Shown: positions 33,958-43,278 of the stretch, piece by piece | How the letters are laid out: every line of letters begins with the position of its first letter | Numbering within the stretch: the first letter of the stretch is position 1 | Assembly (NCBI GenBank): GCA_012523545.1 | Contig: JAAYIH010000040.1 | Coordinates: 1-62,839 of the forward strand | DNA from: Bacillota bacterium | GTDB lineage: Bacteria; Bacillota; Proteinivoracia; UBA4975 | Direction of reading: 5' to 3' | DNA length: 62,839 bases | Notes under the pieces: model-generated | What the model saw: only the letters and a program-made list of their open reading frames with translations | Database searches by the model: none | What the model was told of the DNA's origin: nothing | Translations under genes and position numbers: made by a program

Positions 33958-34766
33958 CGGCCGCCGACCTGCACCTGCATTCTTCTGCTTCTGATGGAGA
34001 ATTCTCACCGCGGCAGGTTGTGCAGATGGCAAAAGCCCATGGCCTGGATCTGGTTGCCCTCACCGACCATGACACCCTCGCCGGCGTTGGGGAGGCTTTG
34101 GTTGCGGGAGAAGAGCACTCCGTAACGGTAATTCCGGGAATTGAACTGAGCACCAAACTGGCAGGGGAAGAGGTGCACATTCTCGGCTACTATGTCCGGC
34201 CGGGAGGGACAGAACTGGATGCCATGCTGGCGAACATACAAAACGCCCGGGTGGAAAGAATCCAGACAATTGTCAAGCGCCTGCAAGAGCTGGGCTTTGC
34301 CCTTTCCTGGCCGGAAGTACTGGCTGCGGCAGAAGGGTCCAGCAGCATTGGCCGGCCCCATGTGGCCAAAGTGATGGTGGAAAAGGGATATGCAACGTCG
34401 ATAAAAGAAGTTTTTTCCCGCTGGATAGGCGCGGGATGCCCTGCTTATGTCCCGCGCTATAAGCTTTCTCCGACCCAGGCCATAAACCTCATTCATCTCG
34501 CCGGCGGGCTGGCTTTTCTTGCCCATCCCGGTTTGTTGCATGCGGATATGGCAGTGGCTGAGAACCTGGTACACCATGGGCTGGACGGTTTGGAGGTGTT
34601 TCATTCCGAGCACAGCCCGCTGCAAATCCGTAAGTATTTGGCCTGGGCGCAGGCAAAGGGGCTTTATGTAACTGGCGGTTCGGATTGGCATGGTCATTCC
34701 GGGGACTTAAGATTGGGTCAGGTGAGAGTACCTATTGATCTGGTCAAACCCTGGATAAAGGACTAA
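33954..34766 (+). CDS. PHP-domain phosphoesterase (RNase AM/TrpH type)
   Basis: 270 aa. PHP motifs DLHLHSSASDG, LTDHDT, PGIELS, LAHPG and GGSDWHG give the full trinuclear metal site. Enterobacterial relatives (RNase AM/YciV) hydrolyse 3',5'-pAp or trim RNA ends. Overlaps the dipeptidase gene by 4 bases. Substrate not settled. Confidence 0.88.
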   Translation: MTAADLHLHSSASDGEFSPRQVVQMAKAHGLDLVALTDHDTLAGVGEALVAGEEHSVTVIPGIELSTKLAGEEVHILGYYVRPGGTELDAMLANIQNARVERIQTIVKRLQELGFALSWPEVLAAAEGSSSIGRPHVAKVMVEKGYATSIKEVFSRWIGAGCPAYVPRYKLSPTQAINLIHLAGGLAFLAHPGLLHADMAVAENLVHHGLDGLEVFHSEHSPLQIRKYLAWAQAKGLYVTGGSDWHGHSGDLRLGQVRVPIDLVKPWIKD

Positions 34767-34786
34767 TGGCCCAATCCAATTTATTT

Positions 34787-34822
34787 AAATTTCCTGCCAA
34801 TCAGGCAGGAAATTTCTTTTTT
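34787..34822 (+). terminator. Rho-independent terminator before the metabolic cluster
   Basis: Perfect 12-bp stem AAATTTCCTGCC / GGCAGGAAATTT (34787-34798, 34804-34815), then CTTTTTT. Confidence 0.9.
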
Positions 34823-34842
34823 AAGGGCGAATATACTACAAC

Positions 34843-34880
34843 GAGGTAAAATTGGACCTCTAAATCAGGCCAAATTGGCT
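34843..34880 (+). promoter_or_regulatory. Candidate operators upstream of the GntR gene
   Basis: Two inverted repeats: GAGGT-N8-ACCTC (34843-34860) and GCCAA-A-TTGGC (34869-34879). Each contains AAATTGG (34849-34855 and 34872-34878), spaced 23 bases, about two helical turns. A TATACT (34832-34837) upstream could be the -10. Likely autoregulatory sites, not proven. Confidence 0.45.
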
Positions 34881-34894
34881 CAGGTGGTGATGTG

Positions 34895-35902
34895 ATGAAA
34901 CTGGAAGTTCAGCGCGATTCAGGCATCCCGTTGTATATTCAGGTTAAAGACATGATCAAAGAATTGATCAGGCAAAAAGTGTGGGTGCCCGGCAGCAAAC
35001 TCCCCACCGAACGCAGTTTGGCAGAGGAGTTGAAGATCAGCAGGAATACGGTGAGCATGGCATTCCGGGAGCTGGAGGCGGAAGGTATTATCGTGTGCCA
35101 GCAGGGAAGGGGGACCTTTGTCGCTGAATCTGATGAGGCGGTGCGGCGGGAAAGCCGCAGGGAGCGTTTGCTGAGGATAATCGACATCGCCATGGAAGAG
35201 GCTACCGCCCTGGGATTCAGCATCGACCAGTTCCTGGCCATCACCCACGTTCGGGCCAGGGAGAAGCAGGATATCCTTTCCCGGGCCAATATCGTCCTGA
35301 TTGAATGCAACCGCGAGCAGGTGGAATATTTTGCCCGCGAGCTGGCCCACAGCGTAGGCGTTATTATTCAGCCGATTCTGCTGGGCGAATTGGAAAACGA
35401 CCCCGACAAGTATCAGAACATTATTCGGCAGGCAGATATCGTAATTACCACCCTGTTTCACCTCCAGTCGGTGAAAGAGATTCTGGGCCCTCTGGGCACG
35501 GAAATCATTGCTTTGGCTCTGAGCCCGCTCCTGGATTCCATTGTGCGCATCGCCCGTCTGCCCGATGGCGCCCAAGTGGGCATTTTCTGCATTTCTTCCA
35601 GTTTTGCCGAGAAGATGCTGTCAGCACTGCGCAACGCCGGCATCAACCATCTCCGCTTTGCCACTTTTTTGGGGCCGGCAGCGCGGGAGACGGTGCTTAG
35701 CCAAATTAACAGTGTCGATTATATCATCGCTTCCCCCGGCCGGAAGCAGGAGCTGGTCAATCTCACCGACAAAGACGTCATCGAGTTTATCTTTTCTCCG
35801 GATCAGGCCTCCATTGACCTGCTCCGGTCTACCCTGATGGAGTTGGAGCAAAAAAATTTAAAGAGGTGGGAGAAAGAGAATGGCGAAGAAGTTTCAGGTT
35901 GA
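34895..35902 (+). CDS. GntR-family transcriptional regulator of the kor/mcm cluster
   Basis: 335 aa. N-terminal winged helix-turn-helix (residues about 8-75: PLYIQVKDMIKELI, LPTERSLAEEL, SRNTVSMAFRELE, GRGTFV). The C-terminal 220 residues look like an alpha/beta ligand-binding domain and are not the usual FadR, HutC or aminotransferase type; effector unknown. ATG 34895 with AGGTGGTG upstream. Its end overlaps korD by 23 bases, so it is co-translated with the cluster it probably controls. Two inverted repeats precede it. Confidence 0.85.
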   Translation: MKLEVQRDSGIPLYIQVKDMIKELIRQKVWVPGSKLPTERSLAEELKISRNTVSMAFRELEAEGIIVCQQGRGTFVAESDEAVRRESRRERLLRIIDIAMEEATALGFSIDQFLAITHVRAREKQDILSRANIVLIECNREQVEYFARELAHSVGVIIQPILLGELENDPDKYQNIIRQADIVITTLFHLQSVKEILGPLGTEIIALALSPLLDSIVRIARLPDGAQVGIFCISSSFAEKMLSALRNAGINHLRFATFLGPAARETVLSQINSVDYIIASPGRKQELVNLTDKDVIEFIFSPDQASIDLLRSTLMELEQKNLKRWEKENGEEVSG

Positions 35903-36098
35903 TATTATGCCTGAACGGTGCAAGGCATGCGGAATCTGTATCGATGTCTGCCCCAAGCAGGTCCTGGCGCCTGAAAAAAACGGCAAGGCCATTGTGGCAG
36001 AGCCCGAGCAGTGCATCGGCTGCATGCTCTGCGAGTACCATTGTCCGGATTTCGCAATTACTGTGAGCAAAGGCGGTGAGAAAAAAGATGGCAAATAA
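35880..36098 (+). CDS. korD: 2-oxoacid:ferredoxin oxidoreductase, delta (ferredoxin-like) subunit
   Basis: 72 aa with two [4Fe-4S] motifs: C14-x2-C17-x2-C20-x3-CP and C45-x2-C48-x2-C51-x3-CP. Passes electrons from the KorB active site to ferredoxin. Starts inside the end of the GntR gene. First of four subunits in the order delta, alpha, beta, gamma, typical of 2-oxoglutarate or branched-chain 2-oxoacid enzymes. Confidence 0.93.
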   Translation: MAKKFQVDIMPERCKACGICIDVCPKQVLAPEKNGKAIVAEPEQCIGCMLCEYHCPDFAITVSKGGEKKDGK

Positions 36099-37215
36099 GA
36101 AGTTGATCCAGGGCAACGAAGCTTGCGTTGAAGGCGCTCTGGCGGCAGGGGTGCGGTTTTTTGCCGGCTACCCCATTACGCCTTCGACAGAAATAGCCGA
36201 AGGGATGGCGGAAAGACTGCCCTTGGTGGGCGGCGCATTTATCCAGATGGAAGATGAAATTGCCAGTATTGCCGCCGCCATCGGCGCCTCCATCGCCGGT
36301 GTTAAAGCGATGACGGCCACCAGTGGTCCCGGCTTTTCTCTGATGCAGGAAAACATCGGCTTTGCTGCTATGACCGAAATCCCGGTGGTAGTGGTGGACG
36401 TGTGCAGAGGCGGTCCCAGTACCGGTACCCCTACCAAAGGCAGCCAAAGCGATTTTATGCAAACCAGGTGGGGGACCCACGGCGATCATCCCGTTATCGT
36501 GCTGACGCCCAGCAGCGTCCAGGAAGTGTATGACGAAACCATCAGGGCCTTTAACCTTGCTGAAAAGTACATGGTTCCGGTTATCCTCCTTTACGACGAG
36601 GTGGTGGGCCACATGCGGGAAGGGGTGGTGCTGACCAAGCCCGAGGAAATCATTGAGCGGAAAAAACCATCCGTTAAGCCCGAGGATTACCGGCCCTATG
36701 CCGCCGCTGAGGACATGATTCCCGCTCTGGCGCCCTTTGGCACGGGATACCGCTACCATATTACCGGTCTCAGTCATGATGAGACCGGTTTCCCCACCGG
36801 TAATCCCAAGGCCATCCAGGGCCTCCTGGAGCGGATTTGCGGCAAGATTGAAGCCAATCGCCACGATATCATTAAATACAATGCCTTCGATGTCGACGAT
36901 GCCGAAGCAGTAATTCTGGCTTTTGGCTCGCCGGTGCGCACTGCCCGCCACGTGCAAAAGGAGGCGCGCGCCCGGGGCAAAAAGGTCGGCTTGTTTCAGA
37001 TTCTAACGGCGTGGCCTTTCCCCCACGAAGCCCTGCAAGAGATTTATGCCAAAACCCAGGCCAGTTTTGTCATTCCGGAGATGACCCTGGGTCAATTGGC
37101 CGATGAAGTGTCCAAGTCTGTGCCGCGGGATAAAATATACTCCGTCCTGCGCAACGACGGTGAAATGATCACTCCCGCCCAATTGGAAGAGGCTGTAAGG
37201 AGGGTGCTTGAATGA
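36088..37215 (+). CDS. korA: 2-oxoacid:ferredoxin oxidoreductase, alpha subunit
   Basis: 375 aa from the ATG at 36088, which is 8 bases after GGCGGTGAG. Contains the pyrimidine-binding and domain II folds: GYPITPSTEIAE, EDEIASIAAAIGAS, TSGPGFSLM. Length and sequence fit KorA (2-oxoglutarate) or VorA (2-oxoisovalerate). The adjacent glutamate dehydrogenase and methylmalonyl-CoA mutase argue for 2-oxoglutarate to succinyl-CoA. Overlaps korD by 11 bases and korB by 4. Confidence 0.92.
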   Translation: MANKKLIQGNEACVEGALAAGVRFFAGYPITPSTEIAEGMAERLPLVGGAFIQMEDEIASIAAAIGASIAGVKAMTATSGPGFSLMQENIGFAAMTEIPVVVVDVCRGGPSTGTPTKGSQSDFMQTRWGTHGDHPVIVLTPSSVQEVYDETIRAFNLAEKYMVPVILLYDEVVGHMREGVVLTKPEEIIERKKPSVKPEDYRPYAAAEDMIPALAPFGTGYRYHITGLSHDETGFPTGNPKAIQGLLERICGKIEANRHDIIKYNAFDVDDAEAVILAFGSPVRTARHVQKEARARGKKVGLFQILTAWPFPHEALQEIYAKTQASFVIPEMTLGQLADEVSKSVPRDKIYSVLRNDGEMITPAQLEEAVRRVLE

Positions 37216-38009
37216 ACTACAAAGACATGCTCAGGGCCGACAAAATGCCGCACATTTGGTGTCCTGGCTGCGGCCACGGTATAATCCTTGCGGCATTTCT
37301 CCGCGCCATGGCCGCGAAAGAAGTGGATCCCGACAAAGTGGTGGTTGTTTCCGGCATCGGTTGTTCTGCCCGGGCCTCAGGGTACTTGGACTTTAATACT
37401 TTGCACACAACCCACGGCCGGGCGATAGCCTTCGCCACCGGAATAAAGCTGGCCAACCCGGAGCTTATGGTGGTAGTTCTGACCGGGGACGGCGACTGCG
37501 CCGCTATCGGCGGCAACCACCTTATTCACGGGGCCCGGCGCAACATTGACCTGACCGTCATTGTTTTCAACAACAGCATCTACGGCATGACCAGCGGCCA
37601 GTACTCTCCCCTGACACCCCACAGAAAAAAGGCGACAACAGCACCCTACGGCAACTTTGACCATCCCTTTGACCTGGTGGAACTGGCCAAGGGCGCCGGC
37701 GCCACCTTTGTGGCCCGCGGCGCCACCGCTTACCCGCGTCAGCTGGAAAAGGTTATCAGCCATGGTCTGGACCACAAAGGGTTCAGCGTCATTGAAGCTG
37801 TCAGCCAGTGCCCCACCTATTATGGACGGCGCAATAAAATGGGCTCTGCCGTCGACATGCTGCACTGGATTAAGGAAAACACTTCCCCCGGCGGCAAAGA
37901 AGAGGGCAAAATTCCTCTGGGCGTCTTTGTCCAGGTGCAACGGCCCGAATACTGCTCCAATTACTATGAGAGCATAGAATCACTGGCAAGGGGTGAGAAG
38001 GGTGAATAA
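37212..38009 (+). CDS. korB: 2-oxoacid:ferredoxin oxidoreductase, beta (thiamine diphosphate) subunit
   Basis: 265 aa. Thiamine-diphosphate motif GDGDCAAIGGNHLIHGARRN, iron-sulfur cysteines WCPGCGHG and GIGCSAR, and INNNx-type loop VFNNSIYGMT. Catalytic subunit that decarboxylates the 2-oxoacid and makes the acyl-CoA. Translation coupled to korA by ATGA. Confidence 0.93.
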   Translation: MNYKDMLRADKMPHIWCPGCGHGIILAAFLRAMAAKEVDPDKVVVVSGIGCSARASGYLDFNTLHTTHGRAIAFATGIKLANPELMVVVLTGDGDCAAIGGNHLIHGARRNIDLTVIVFNNSIYGMTSGQYSPLTPHRKKATTAPYGNFDHPFDLVELAKGAGATFVARGATAYPRQLEKVISHGLDHKGFSVIEAVSQCPTYYGRRNKMGSAVDMLHWIKENTSPGGKEEGKIPLGVFVQVQRPEYCSNYYESIESLARGEKGE

Positions 38010-38541
38010 AAATTGGGAAGTGATAATCAGCGGCTCCGGCGGTCAGGGCGCCATCCTGGCCGGTATTATCCTGGCGGAAGCTGCACTGGCAGACGGCTAC
38101 AATGTCATCCAGACCCAGAGTTACGGTCCCGAAGCCCGCGGCGGCGCCAGCAGGGCGGAAGTGCTGATTTCTTCCGAAGCCCTGGCTTATCCAAAAGTGC
38201 AAAACTGCAACTTAATGGTTGCCATGACACAGGAATCCCTGAACAAATACGGCGGCATGCTGGCGCCGGGGGCTATTTTGGTTACCGATGAGGAGATTGA
38301 CACTTCGTCTGTTCCGGACGGTGTAATCGTGCACAAAGCGCCGATTTTTGCCACCGCCGCCAGGTTGCCCCGGCCCATGGTGGCCAATATCATGGTGCTC
38401 GGCATCATGAATACCGTGGCCAATGTCGTCAGCCCCGAACACCTCCAGGCCGCCATCCAGGCCCGCGTGCCTGCAGCCACCATCCAGCTGAATATGGAAG
38501 CCCTGGCGAAGGGGATTGAAATCGGTCAACAACTGGTTTGA
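38002..38541 (+). CDS. korC: 2-oxoacid:ferredoxin oxidoreductase, gamma subunit
   Basis: 179 aa from GTG 38002; an upstream GTG at 37993 lies in the ribosome-binding region GGGGTGAGAAGG. Motif SGSGGQGAILAGIILAEAA at the N-terminus and QSYGPEARGG are standard for the gamma subunit, which binds CoA. Completes the korDABC set; a 48-base gap follows before gdhA. Confidence 0.92.
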   Translation: MNKNWEVIISGSGGQGAILAGIILAEAALADGYNVIQTQSYGPEARGGASRAEVLISSEALAYPKVQNCNLMVAMTQESLNKYGGMLAPGAILVTDEEIDTSSVPDGVIVHKAPIFATAARLPRPMVANIMVLGIMNTVANVVSPEHLQAAIQARVPAATIQLNMEALAKGIEIGQQLV

Positions 38542-38589
38542 CTTAAACCGGGTTTTCTCTATTATTAAATTGGGGAGGCTAAGAGAAAG

Positions 38590-39846
38590 ATGTCGGAAAA
38601 CATTTTTGAGACGGCCCAGCAGCAAATCAAGGATGCCTGCGACAAGCTGAAGTGCAAACCGGCAGTGTATGAAATCCTCAAGCAGCCCATGCGCGTCATC
38701 GAAGTGGCCATTCCGGTGAAAATGGATGACGGGTCAACCAAAGTGTTCATGGGCTACCGCTCCCAACATAACGATGCCCTGGGCCCCGCCAAGGGCGGCT
38801 TCAGATTCCATCCTGCAGTTACCGCCGATGAAACCAAGGCCCTGTCCATGTGGATGACCTTTAAAGGCGCCATAGTCGGCCTGCCCTACGGAGGCGGCAA
38901 GGGCGGCATCGCGTGTGACCCCAAGCAACTGTCCATGCGGGAAAAAGAGGAGCTTACCCGCGGATATATCCGGGCCATCGCTCCTTTCATCGGTCCCGAG
39001 AAGGATATACCTGCTCCCGATGTGGCCACCAACGCCCAGGTGATGGCCTGGGTTATGGATGAATTCAGCAAAATAACCGGTTATAATGCCTTTGGCGTAG
39101 TAACGGGCAAGCCCTTGATTCTGGGCGGGTCAGAGGGCAGGGAAAAGGCCACCGCCATGGGATGTTGCATCGTCATTCGCGAAGCTGCGGCCAAACTGGG
39201 CATAGACATTAAGGGCGCCAGAATTGCCATTCAGGGCTTTGGCAACGCCGGCAGCAACCTGGCTGCCATCCTGCATGACATGGGCGCCAAAATAGTCGCC
39301 ATCAGCGACCTCAGGGGCGGTCTTTACAATCCCAATGGCTTCAATCCCTACGAGGTGGAAAAGCGGGATGAAGCTGTCCAGTTTAAGGATGAGTCCTGTG
39401 CGGCCAAGTATCCCGGCACTCAGTTCATTACCAGCCAAGAGCTCATGACCCTGGATTGCGACGTGTTGGTTCCTGCTGCCATCGAAAACCAGATTACCGG
39501 GAAGAATGCCGGCAGCATCAAAGCCCGAATTGTGGCAGAAGCCGCCAACGGGCCCACCACTCCAGAAGGCAATGATATTCTCATCAACAATGGCGTCTTC
39601 ATTCTTCCGGATATTTTGGCCAGCGCCGGCGGCGTAACCGTGTCCTATTTTGAATGGGTGCAAAACCTCCAGAATTATTACTGGACCAGGGAAGAGGTCA
39701 TGGAACGCCTGGAGCGCAAGATGGTCACAGCCTTTAAGAACGTATACAACATCAGCCAGGAATATGGGGTGGATATGCGCACGGCGGCGTACATGGTCGG
39801 CGTAAAGCTGTTGGCTGAAGCTATGGAACTCAGAGGCTGGTTGTAA
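38590..39846 (+). CDS. gdhA: Glutamate dehydrogenase (Glu/Leu/Phe/Val dehydrogenase family)
   Basis: 418 aa, the short hexameric type. Substrate-binding and catalytic lysines in KGGFRFHP, MTFKGAIVGLPYGGGKGG (K92, K104); PAPDVATN; Rossmann motif GFGNAGSNLA (about 216). It links glutamate to 2-oxoglutarate, the substrate of the upstream oxidoreductase. Its place between kor and mcm suggests a catabolic role. ATG with GGGGAGG 13 bases upstream. Confidence 0.94.
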   Translation: MSENIFETAQQQIKDACDKLKCKPAVYEILKQPMRVIEVAIPVKMDDGSTKVFMGYRSQHNDALGPAKGGFRFHPAVTADETKALSMWMTFKGAIVGLPYGGGKGGIACDPKQLSMREKEELTRGYIRAIAPFIGPEKDIPAPDVATNAQVMAWVMDEFSKITGYNAFGVVTGKPLILGGSEGREKATAMGCCIVIREAAAKLGIDIKGARIAIQGFGNAGSNLAAILHDMGAKIVAISDLRGGLYNPNGFNPYEVEKRDEAVQFKDESCAAKYPGTQFITSQELMTLDCDVLVPAAIENQITGKNAGSIKARIVAEAANGPTTPEGNDILINNGVFILPDILASAGGVTVSYFEWVQNLQNYYWTREEVMERLERKMVTAFKNVYNISQEYGVDMRTAAYMVGVKLLAEAMELRGWL

Positions 39847-39849
39847 AGA

Positions 39850-39868
39850 TATCCCCCGAAGGGGGATA
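39850..39868 (+). other. Small hairpin between gdhA and mcmA
   Basis: Perfect stem TATCCCCC / GGGGGATA with a GAA loop right after the gdhA stop. No T run. It could protect or separate mRNA segments and so set different amounts of the kor-gdh and mcm-mmd parts. Confidence 0.5.
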
Positions 39869-39888
39869 AACCTTTGGAGGTGAAGATA

Positions 39889-41541
39889 TTGGCGGATAAA
39901 CAGGAGAGGCTTGCCAAGTGGCGGGCACAGCTGGAAAAGGCTCTGGAGCGATTTCCCGAGCGCAAAAAGAGTTTTACCACCAGCTCGGGCATTGAACTGA
40001 AAACGGTTTACACCGACCTGGACCTGCCTCCTGCGGTGGATGACTTCCCTTTGCCCGGTGAGTTTCCTTACACCAGGGGCGTTCAGCGCAACATGTACCG
40101 CGGCCGCCTGTGGACAATGCGGCAATACGCCGGCTTTGCCACTGCCGAGGAATCCAACGAGCGCTACAAGTACTTGCTTTCCCAGGGGCAGACTGGCCTC
40201 AGCGTTGCCTTTGACCTGCCCACTCAAATCGGTCTCGATTCGGACCATCCTCTGGCCGACGGCGAGGTGGGCAAGGTGGGGGTTGCCATCGATTCGCTGG
40301 CTGACATGGAGGTTCTGTTTAAAGACATTCCTCTGGACAAAGTCAGCACATCCATGACCATCAACGCCCCGGCCATGGTACTTCTGGCCATGTACCTGGT
40401 GGTTGCCGAGAAACAGGGCGTGGACTGGGCCTCCCTCAAGGGCACCATTCAAAACGACATTCTCAAAGAGTATGTCGCCCGGGGGACCTATATCTTCCCG
40501 CCCGAGCCCTCGCTGAAGATCATCACCGACATATTTGCCTTCTGCGCAGAAAATGTGCCCAATTGGAATACCATCAGCATCAGCGGTTACCACATCCGCG
40601 AGGCCGGGGCCACCGCGGTGCAGGAAATTGCCTATACTCTTGCCAACGCCATCTGTTATGTGGAATCGGCAATCAAAGCCGGTTTGAATGTGGATGACTT
40701 TGCACCCAGGCTGTCATTCTTTTTCAACGCCCATTCCAATTTCTTTGAGGAAATTGCCAAGTTCCGGGCGGCCAGAAAGCTGTGGGCAGAAATTATGCGC
40801 CACCGGTTCGGAGCGCAAAATCCCAAATCCATGCTGCTGCGTTTCCACACCCAGACCGGCGGCTCGACTTTGACTGCCCAGCAGCCTGACAATAACATAG
40901 TCAGGGTGGCCCTCCAGGCGCTGTCTGCCGTTTTGGGCGGAACCCAGTCCCTGCATACCAACTCCCGGGACGAGGCTTTGGCCTTGCCCAGCGAAGAATC
41001 GGTGCGCATCGCGCTAAGGACACAACAGATCATTGCCCATGAGACCGGGGTTGCCGATGTGGTTGACCCCTTGGGCGGCAGCTACTATGTTGAGAGTCTG
41101 ACCGCCGAAATTGAAAAGCGCGTGAAGGAAGAGCTGGCCAAAATCGATGCAATGGGCGGGGCAGTCACCGCCATCAATTCCGGTTATATCCAGCGCCAAA
41201 TCCAGGACAGCGCCTACCAGTTCCAGATGGCGGTGGAAACTAAGGAGCAGATTATTGTCGGCGTCAACCAGTTTACCGTCGAAGAAGAAACCCAACCCGA
41301 TTTGTTGCGGGTGGATCCTTCCGTTCAGGCGGCCCAAATCAGACGCCTGCAGGAGCTGAAGAGCCGGCGCGACAGCGCTAAAGTCCGGCAAGCCCTGGAC
41401 GCAGTGGCCGCAGCTGCCAGAGAGGGCGCCAACCTGTTCCCGCCGGTATTGGATGCAGTGCGCAGTTATGCAACCCTGGGCGAAATTTGCGGCGTTCTCC
41501 GCGAAGTATACGGAGAATATCAAGCCAAGGATTTGATCTAA
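39889..41541 (+). CDS. mcmA1: Methylmalonyl-CoA mutase, catalytic (large) subunit
   Basis: 550 aa from TTG 39889 (GGAGGTGA five bases upstream). TIM-barrel mutase domain only; the B12-binding domain is a separate protein. Recognisable signatures: [47 protein letters not shown] and [18 protein letters not shown]. Interconverts succinyl-CoA and methylmalonyl-CoA. Followed 16 bases later by the cobalamin-binding subunit. Confidence 0.95.
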   Translation: MADKQERLAKWRAQLEKALERFPERKKSFTTSSGIELKTVYTDLDLPPAVDDFPLPGEFPYTRGVQRNMYRGRLWTMRQYAGFATAEESNERYKYLLSQGQTGLSVAFDLPTQIGLDSDHPLADGEVGKVGVAIDSLADMEVLFKDIPLDKVSTSMTINAPAMVLLAMYLVVAEKQGVDWASLKGTIQNDILKEYVARGTYIFPPEPSLKIITDIFAFCAENVPNWNTISISGYHIREAGATAVQEIAYTLANAICYVESAIKAGLNVDDFAPRLSFFFNAHSNFFEEIAKFRAARKLWAEIMRHRFGAQNPKSMLLRFHTQTGGSTLTAQQPDNNIVRVALQALSAVLGGTQSLHTNSRDEALALPSEESVRIALRTQQIIAHETGVADVVDPLGGSYYVESLTAEIEKRVKEELAKIDAMGGAVTAINSGYIQRQIQDSAYQFQMAVETKEQIIVGVNQFTVEEETQPDLLRVDPSVQAAQIRRLQELKSRRDSAKVRQALDAVAAAAREGANLFPPVLDAVRSYATLGEICGVLREVYGEYQAKDLI

Positions 41542-41557
41542 AGGAGGTTAGGCCAAT

Positions 41558-41959
41558 ATGGTTCCCATCAGAGTTCTCGTGGCAAAACCGGGACTGGACG
41601 GCCATGACCGGGGTGCCAAGGTGGTTGCCCGGGCCCTGCGGGACGCCGGCATGGAGGTAATCTATACCGGCCTGCGCCAATCCCCGGAGCAAATTGTGCG
41701 CGCCGCCATCCAGGAGGATGTGGATATGGTGGGTTTAAGCTGTCTTTCCGGAGCCCATAATTCCCTCTTTCCCAAAGTTGTCCAGTTGCTGAAGGAGGCG
41801 GGGGCGGAGGATATCCAGGTCTTCGGCGGCGGCGTCATTCCAGAAAGCGATATCCCCGGCCTCCTGGAAGCTGGAGTGCGTGCAGTGTTTACCCCCGGAA
41901 CTCCTTTGGAGGAAATCGTCAACTTCGTCAGGGAAAGTGTGAAAAAAGGCGATGCCTGA
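41558..41959 (+). CDS. mcmA2: Methylmalonyl-CoA mutase, cobalamin-binding (small) subunit
   Basis: 133 aa B12-binding fold with the base-off signature DGHDRGAK (H16 as the cobalt ligand), SCLSGAHN and GGGVIPESD. Works with the large subunit. Strong AAAGGAGG ribosome-binding site. Overlaps meaB by 8 bases. Confidence 0.95.
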   Translation: MVPIRVLVAKPGLDGHDRGAKVVARALRDAGMEVIYTGLRQSPEQIVRAAIQEDVDMVGLSCLSGAHNSLFPKVVQLLKEAGAEDIQVFGGGVIPESDIPGLLEAGVRAVFTPGTPLEEIVNFVRESVKKGDA

Positions 41960-42866
41960 TTCCTGGCAGCGACAACTGGCCAAAACTATCTCCAGGATAG
42001 AAAACATGGACACCGAGGCCCTGGTCCAGCTGGCCCGGTGTCCCCTTGACAACCCCAATGTCCACGTTATTGGCGTCACCGGTCCCCCGGGGGGCGGCAA
42101 AAGCACCCTGTGCGGCCAGCTGGTACAAAACCTGGCCCGGGAACATAAGGTGGCCGCCCTGCTGGTGGATCCCTCCAGTCCGTATTCCGGAGGGGCTATC
42201 CTGGGGGACAGAATTCGCATGTCCGCTTTGTCCGCCAACCCAAACGTATATATTCGTTCCCTCAGCAATCGGGGCAACACCGGCGGAGTCAACAGCACTG
42301 TGGTCAGCATCATCAGGGCAGTTATGAATTGCGGCTTCGAATATATCATCGTGGAGACAGTGGGGGCAGGACAATCCGAGGTCAAAATAGCTTCTATCGC
42401 CGACACCACCCTGGTGGTGGCTGTTCCCAACCTGGGTGATGACATCCAGGCCTTTAAGTCCGGAATCATGGAAATTGCAGATATCTTTGTGATAAACAAA
42501 GCTGATTTGCCGGGGGCGGACGTTCTCTTTGCCGCCCTCCGGGAATCGGCAGTCAGGCACAAGGACGGGTGGCTTACTCCTGTTTGCCAGACTGTGGCCG
42601 TGGAAGGCAGGGGCATTGATTCTCTCCTGGACTACATCCGCGCACACGGGGACTGGCTGCGCCGGCAGGGTCGTTTGACCGAGAAACGCAAGCAGGCTGC
42701 CAAATTTGAAATCCTTGAGCTCAGCAGCTACTACCTGCAAAGCCACCTGGACCAAGTGCCTGCCGACGTTCTGGCGGCAAATTTGGCCAATAAAGACTTT
42801 AACATGCTGCAAAGGCTGCTGGATGCGTATCGCGAGATAGTAAATTCCTTAAGTGAGGTGAATTAG
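41952..42866 (+). CDS. meaB: MeaB/ArgK GTPase, methylmalonyl-CoA mutase chaperone
   Basis: 304 aa G3E GTPase: Walker A GPPGGGKS (44-51), [28 protein letters not shown] and NKAD. Guards the mutase against inactivation and gates cofactor loading. Overlapping the mutase gene and directly before the epimerase is its usual place. Confidence 0.95.
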   Translation: MPDSWQRQLAKTISRIENMDTEALVQLARCPLDNPNVHVIGVTGPPGGGKSTLCGQLVQNLAREHKVAALLVDPSSPYSGGAILGDRIRMSALSANPNVYIRSLSNRGNTGGVNSTVVSIIRAVMNCGFEYIIVETVGAGQSEVKIASIADTTLVVAVPNLGDDIQAFKSGIMEIADIFVINKADLPGADVLFAALRESAVRHKDGWLTPVCQTVAVEGRGIDSLLDYIRAHGDWLRRQGRLTEKRKQAAKFEILELSSYYLQSHLDQVPADVLAANLANKDFNMLQRLLDAYREIVNSLSEVN

Positions 42867-43277
42867 ATGTTCAAAAAGATCGACCATCTCGGCATTGCTG
42901 TGGAAAACCTCGACGAGGCCGTGCGTTTATACCGTGATGTATTGGGGCTGAAATACGCCGGGGAAGAGACGGTGGCGGAACAAAAGGTCAGGACAGCCTT
43001 CTTCCCGGTGGGCGAAAGCTCCATCGAGCTGTTGGAGCCCACCGATCCCGAAAGCCCCATTGCCAAATTCCTGGACAAGAGAGGTCCCGGCATTCACCAC
43101 ATCGCTTTGCGGGTGGATGACGTTGCCCAGGCCATCAGCGCCTTGAAAGCCCAGGGAGTGCGCATGATAGACGAAGAACCCAGGACCGGCGCCCACGGGG
43201 CCAAAATCGCCATTATCCACCCCAAATCCACGCCGGGAGTATTAATTGAACTATGTCAACGGGATCAGGAGGTTTAA
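42867..43277 (+). CDS. mce: Methylmalonyl-CoA epimerase
   Basis: 136 aa vicinal-oxygen-chelate protein: IDHLGIAVENLDEA at the N-terminus, GIHHIALRVDD, and a C-terminal Glu in VLIELCQ. Interconverts the (2R)- and (2S)-methylmalonyl-CoA forms made by the mutase and used by the decarboxylase. Starts at the base after the meaB stop. Confidence 0.94.
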   Translation: MFKKIDHLGIAVENLDEAVRLYRDVLGLKYAGEETVAEQKVRTAFFPVGESSIELLEPTDPESPIAKFLDKRGPGIHHIALRVDDVAQAISALKAQGVRMIDEEPRTGAHGAKIAIIHPKSTPGVLIELCQRDQEV

Positions 43278-43278
43278 A

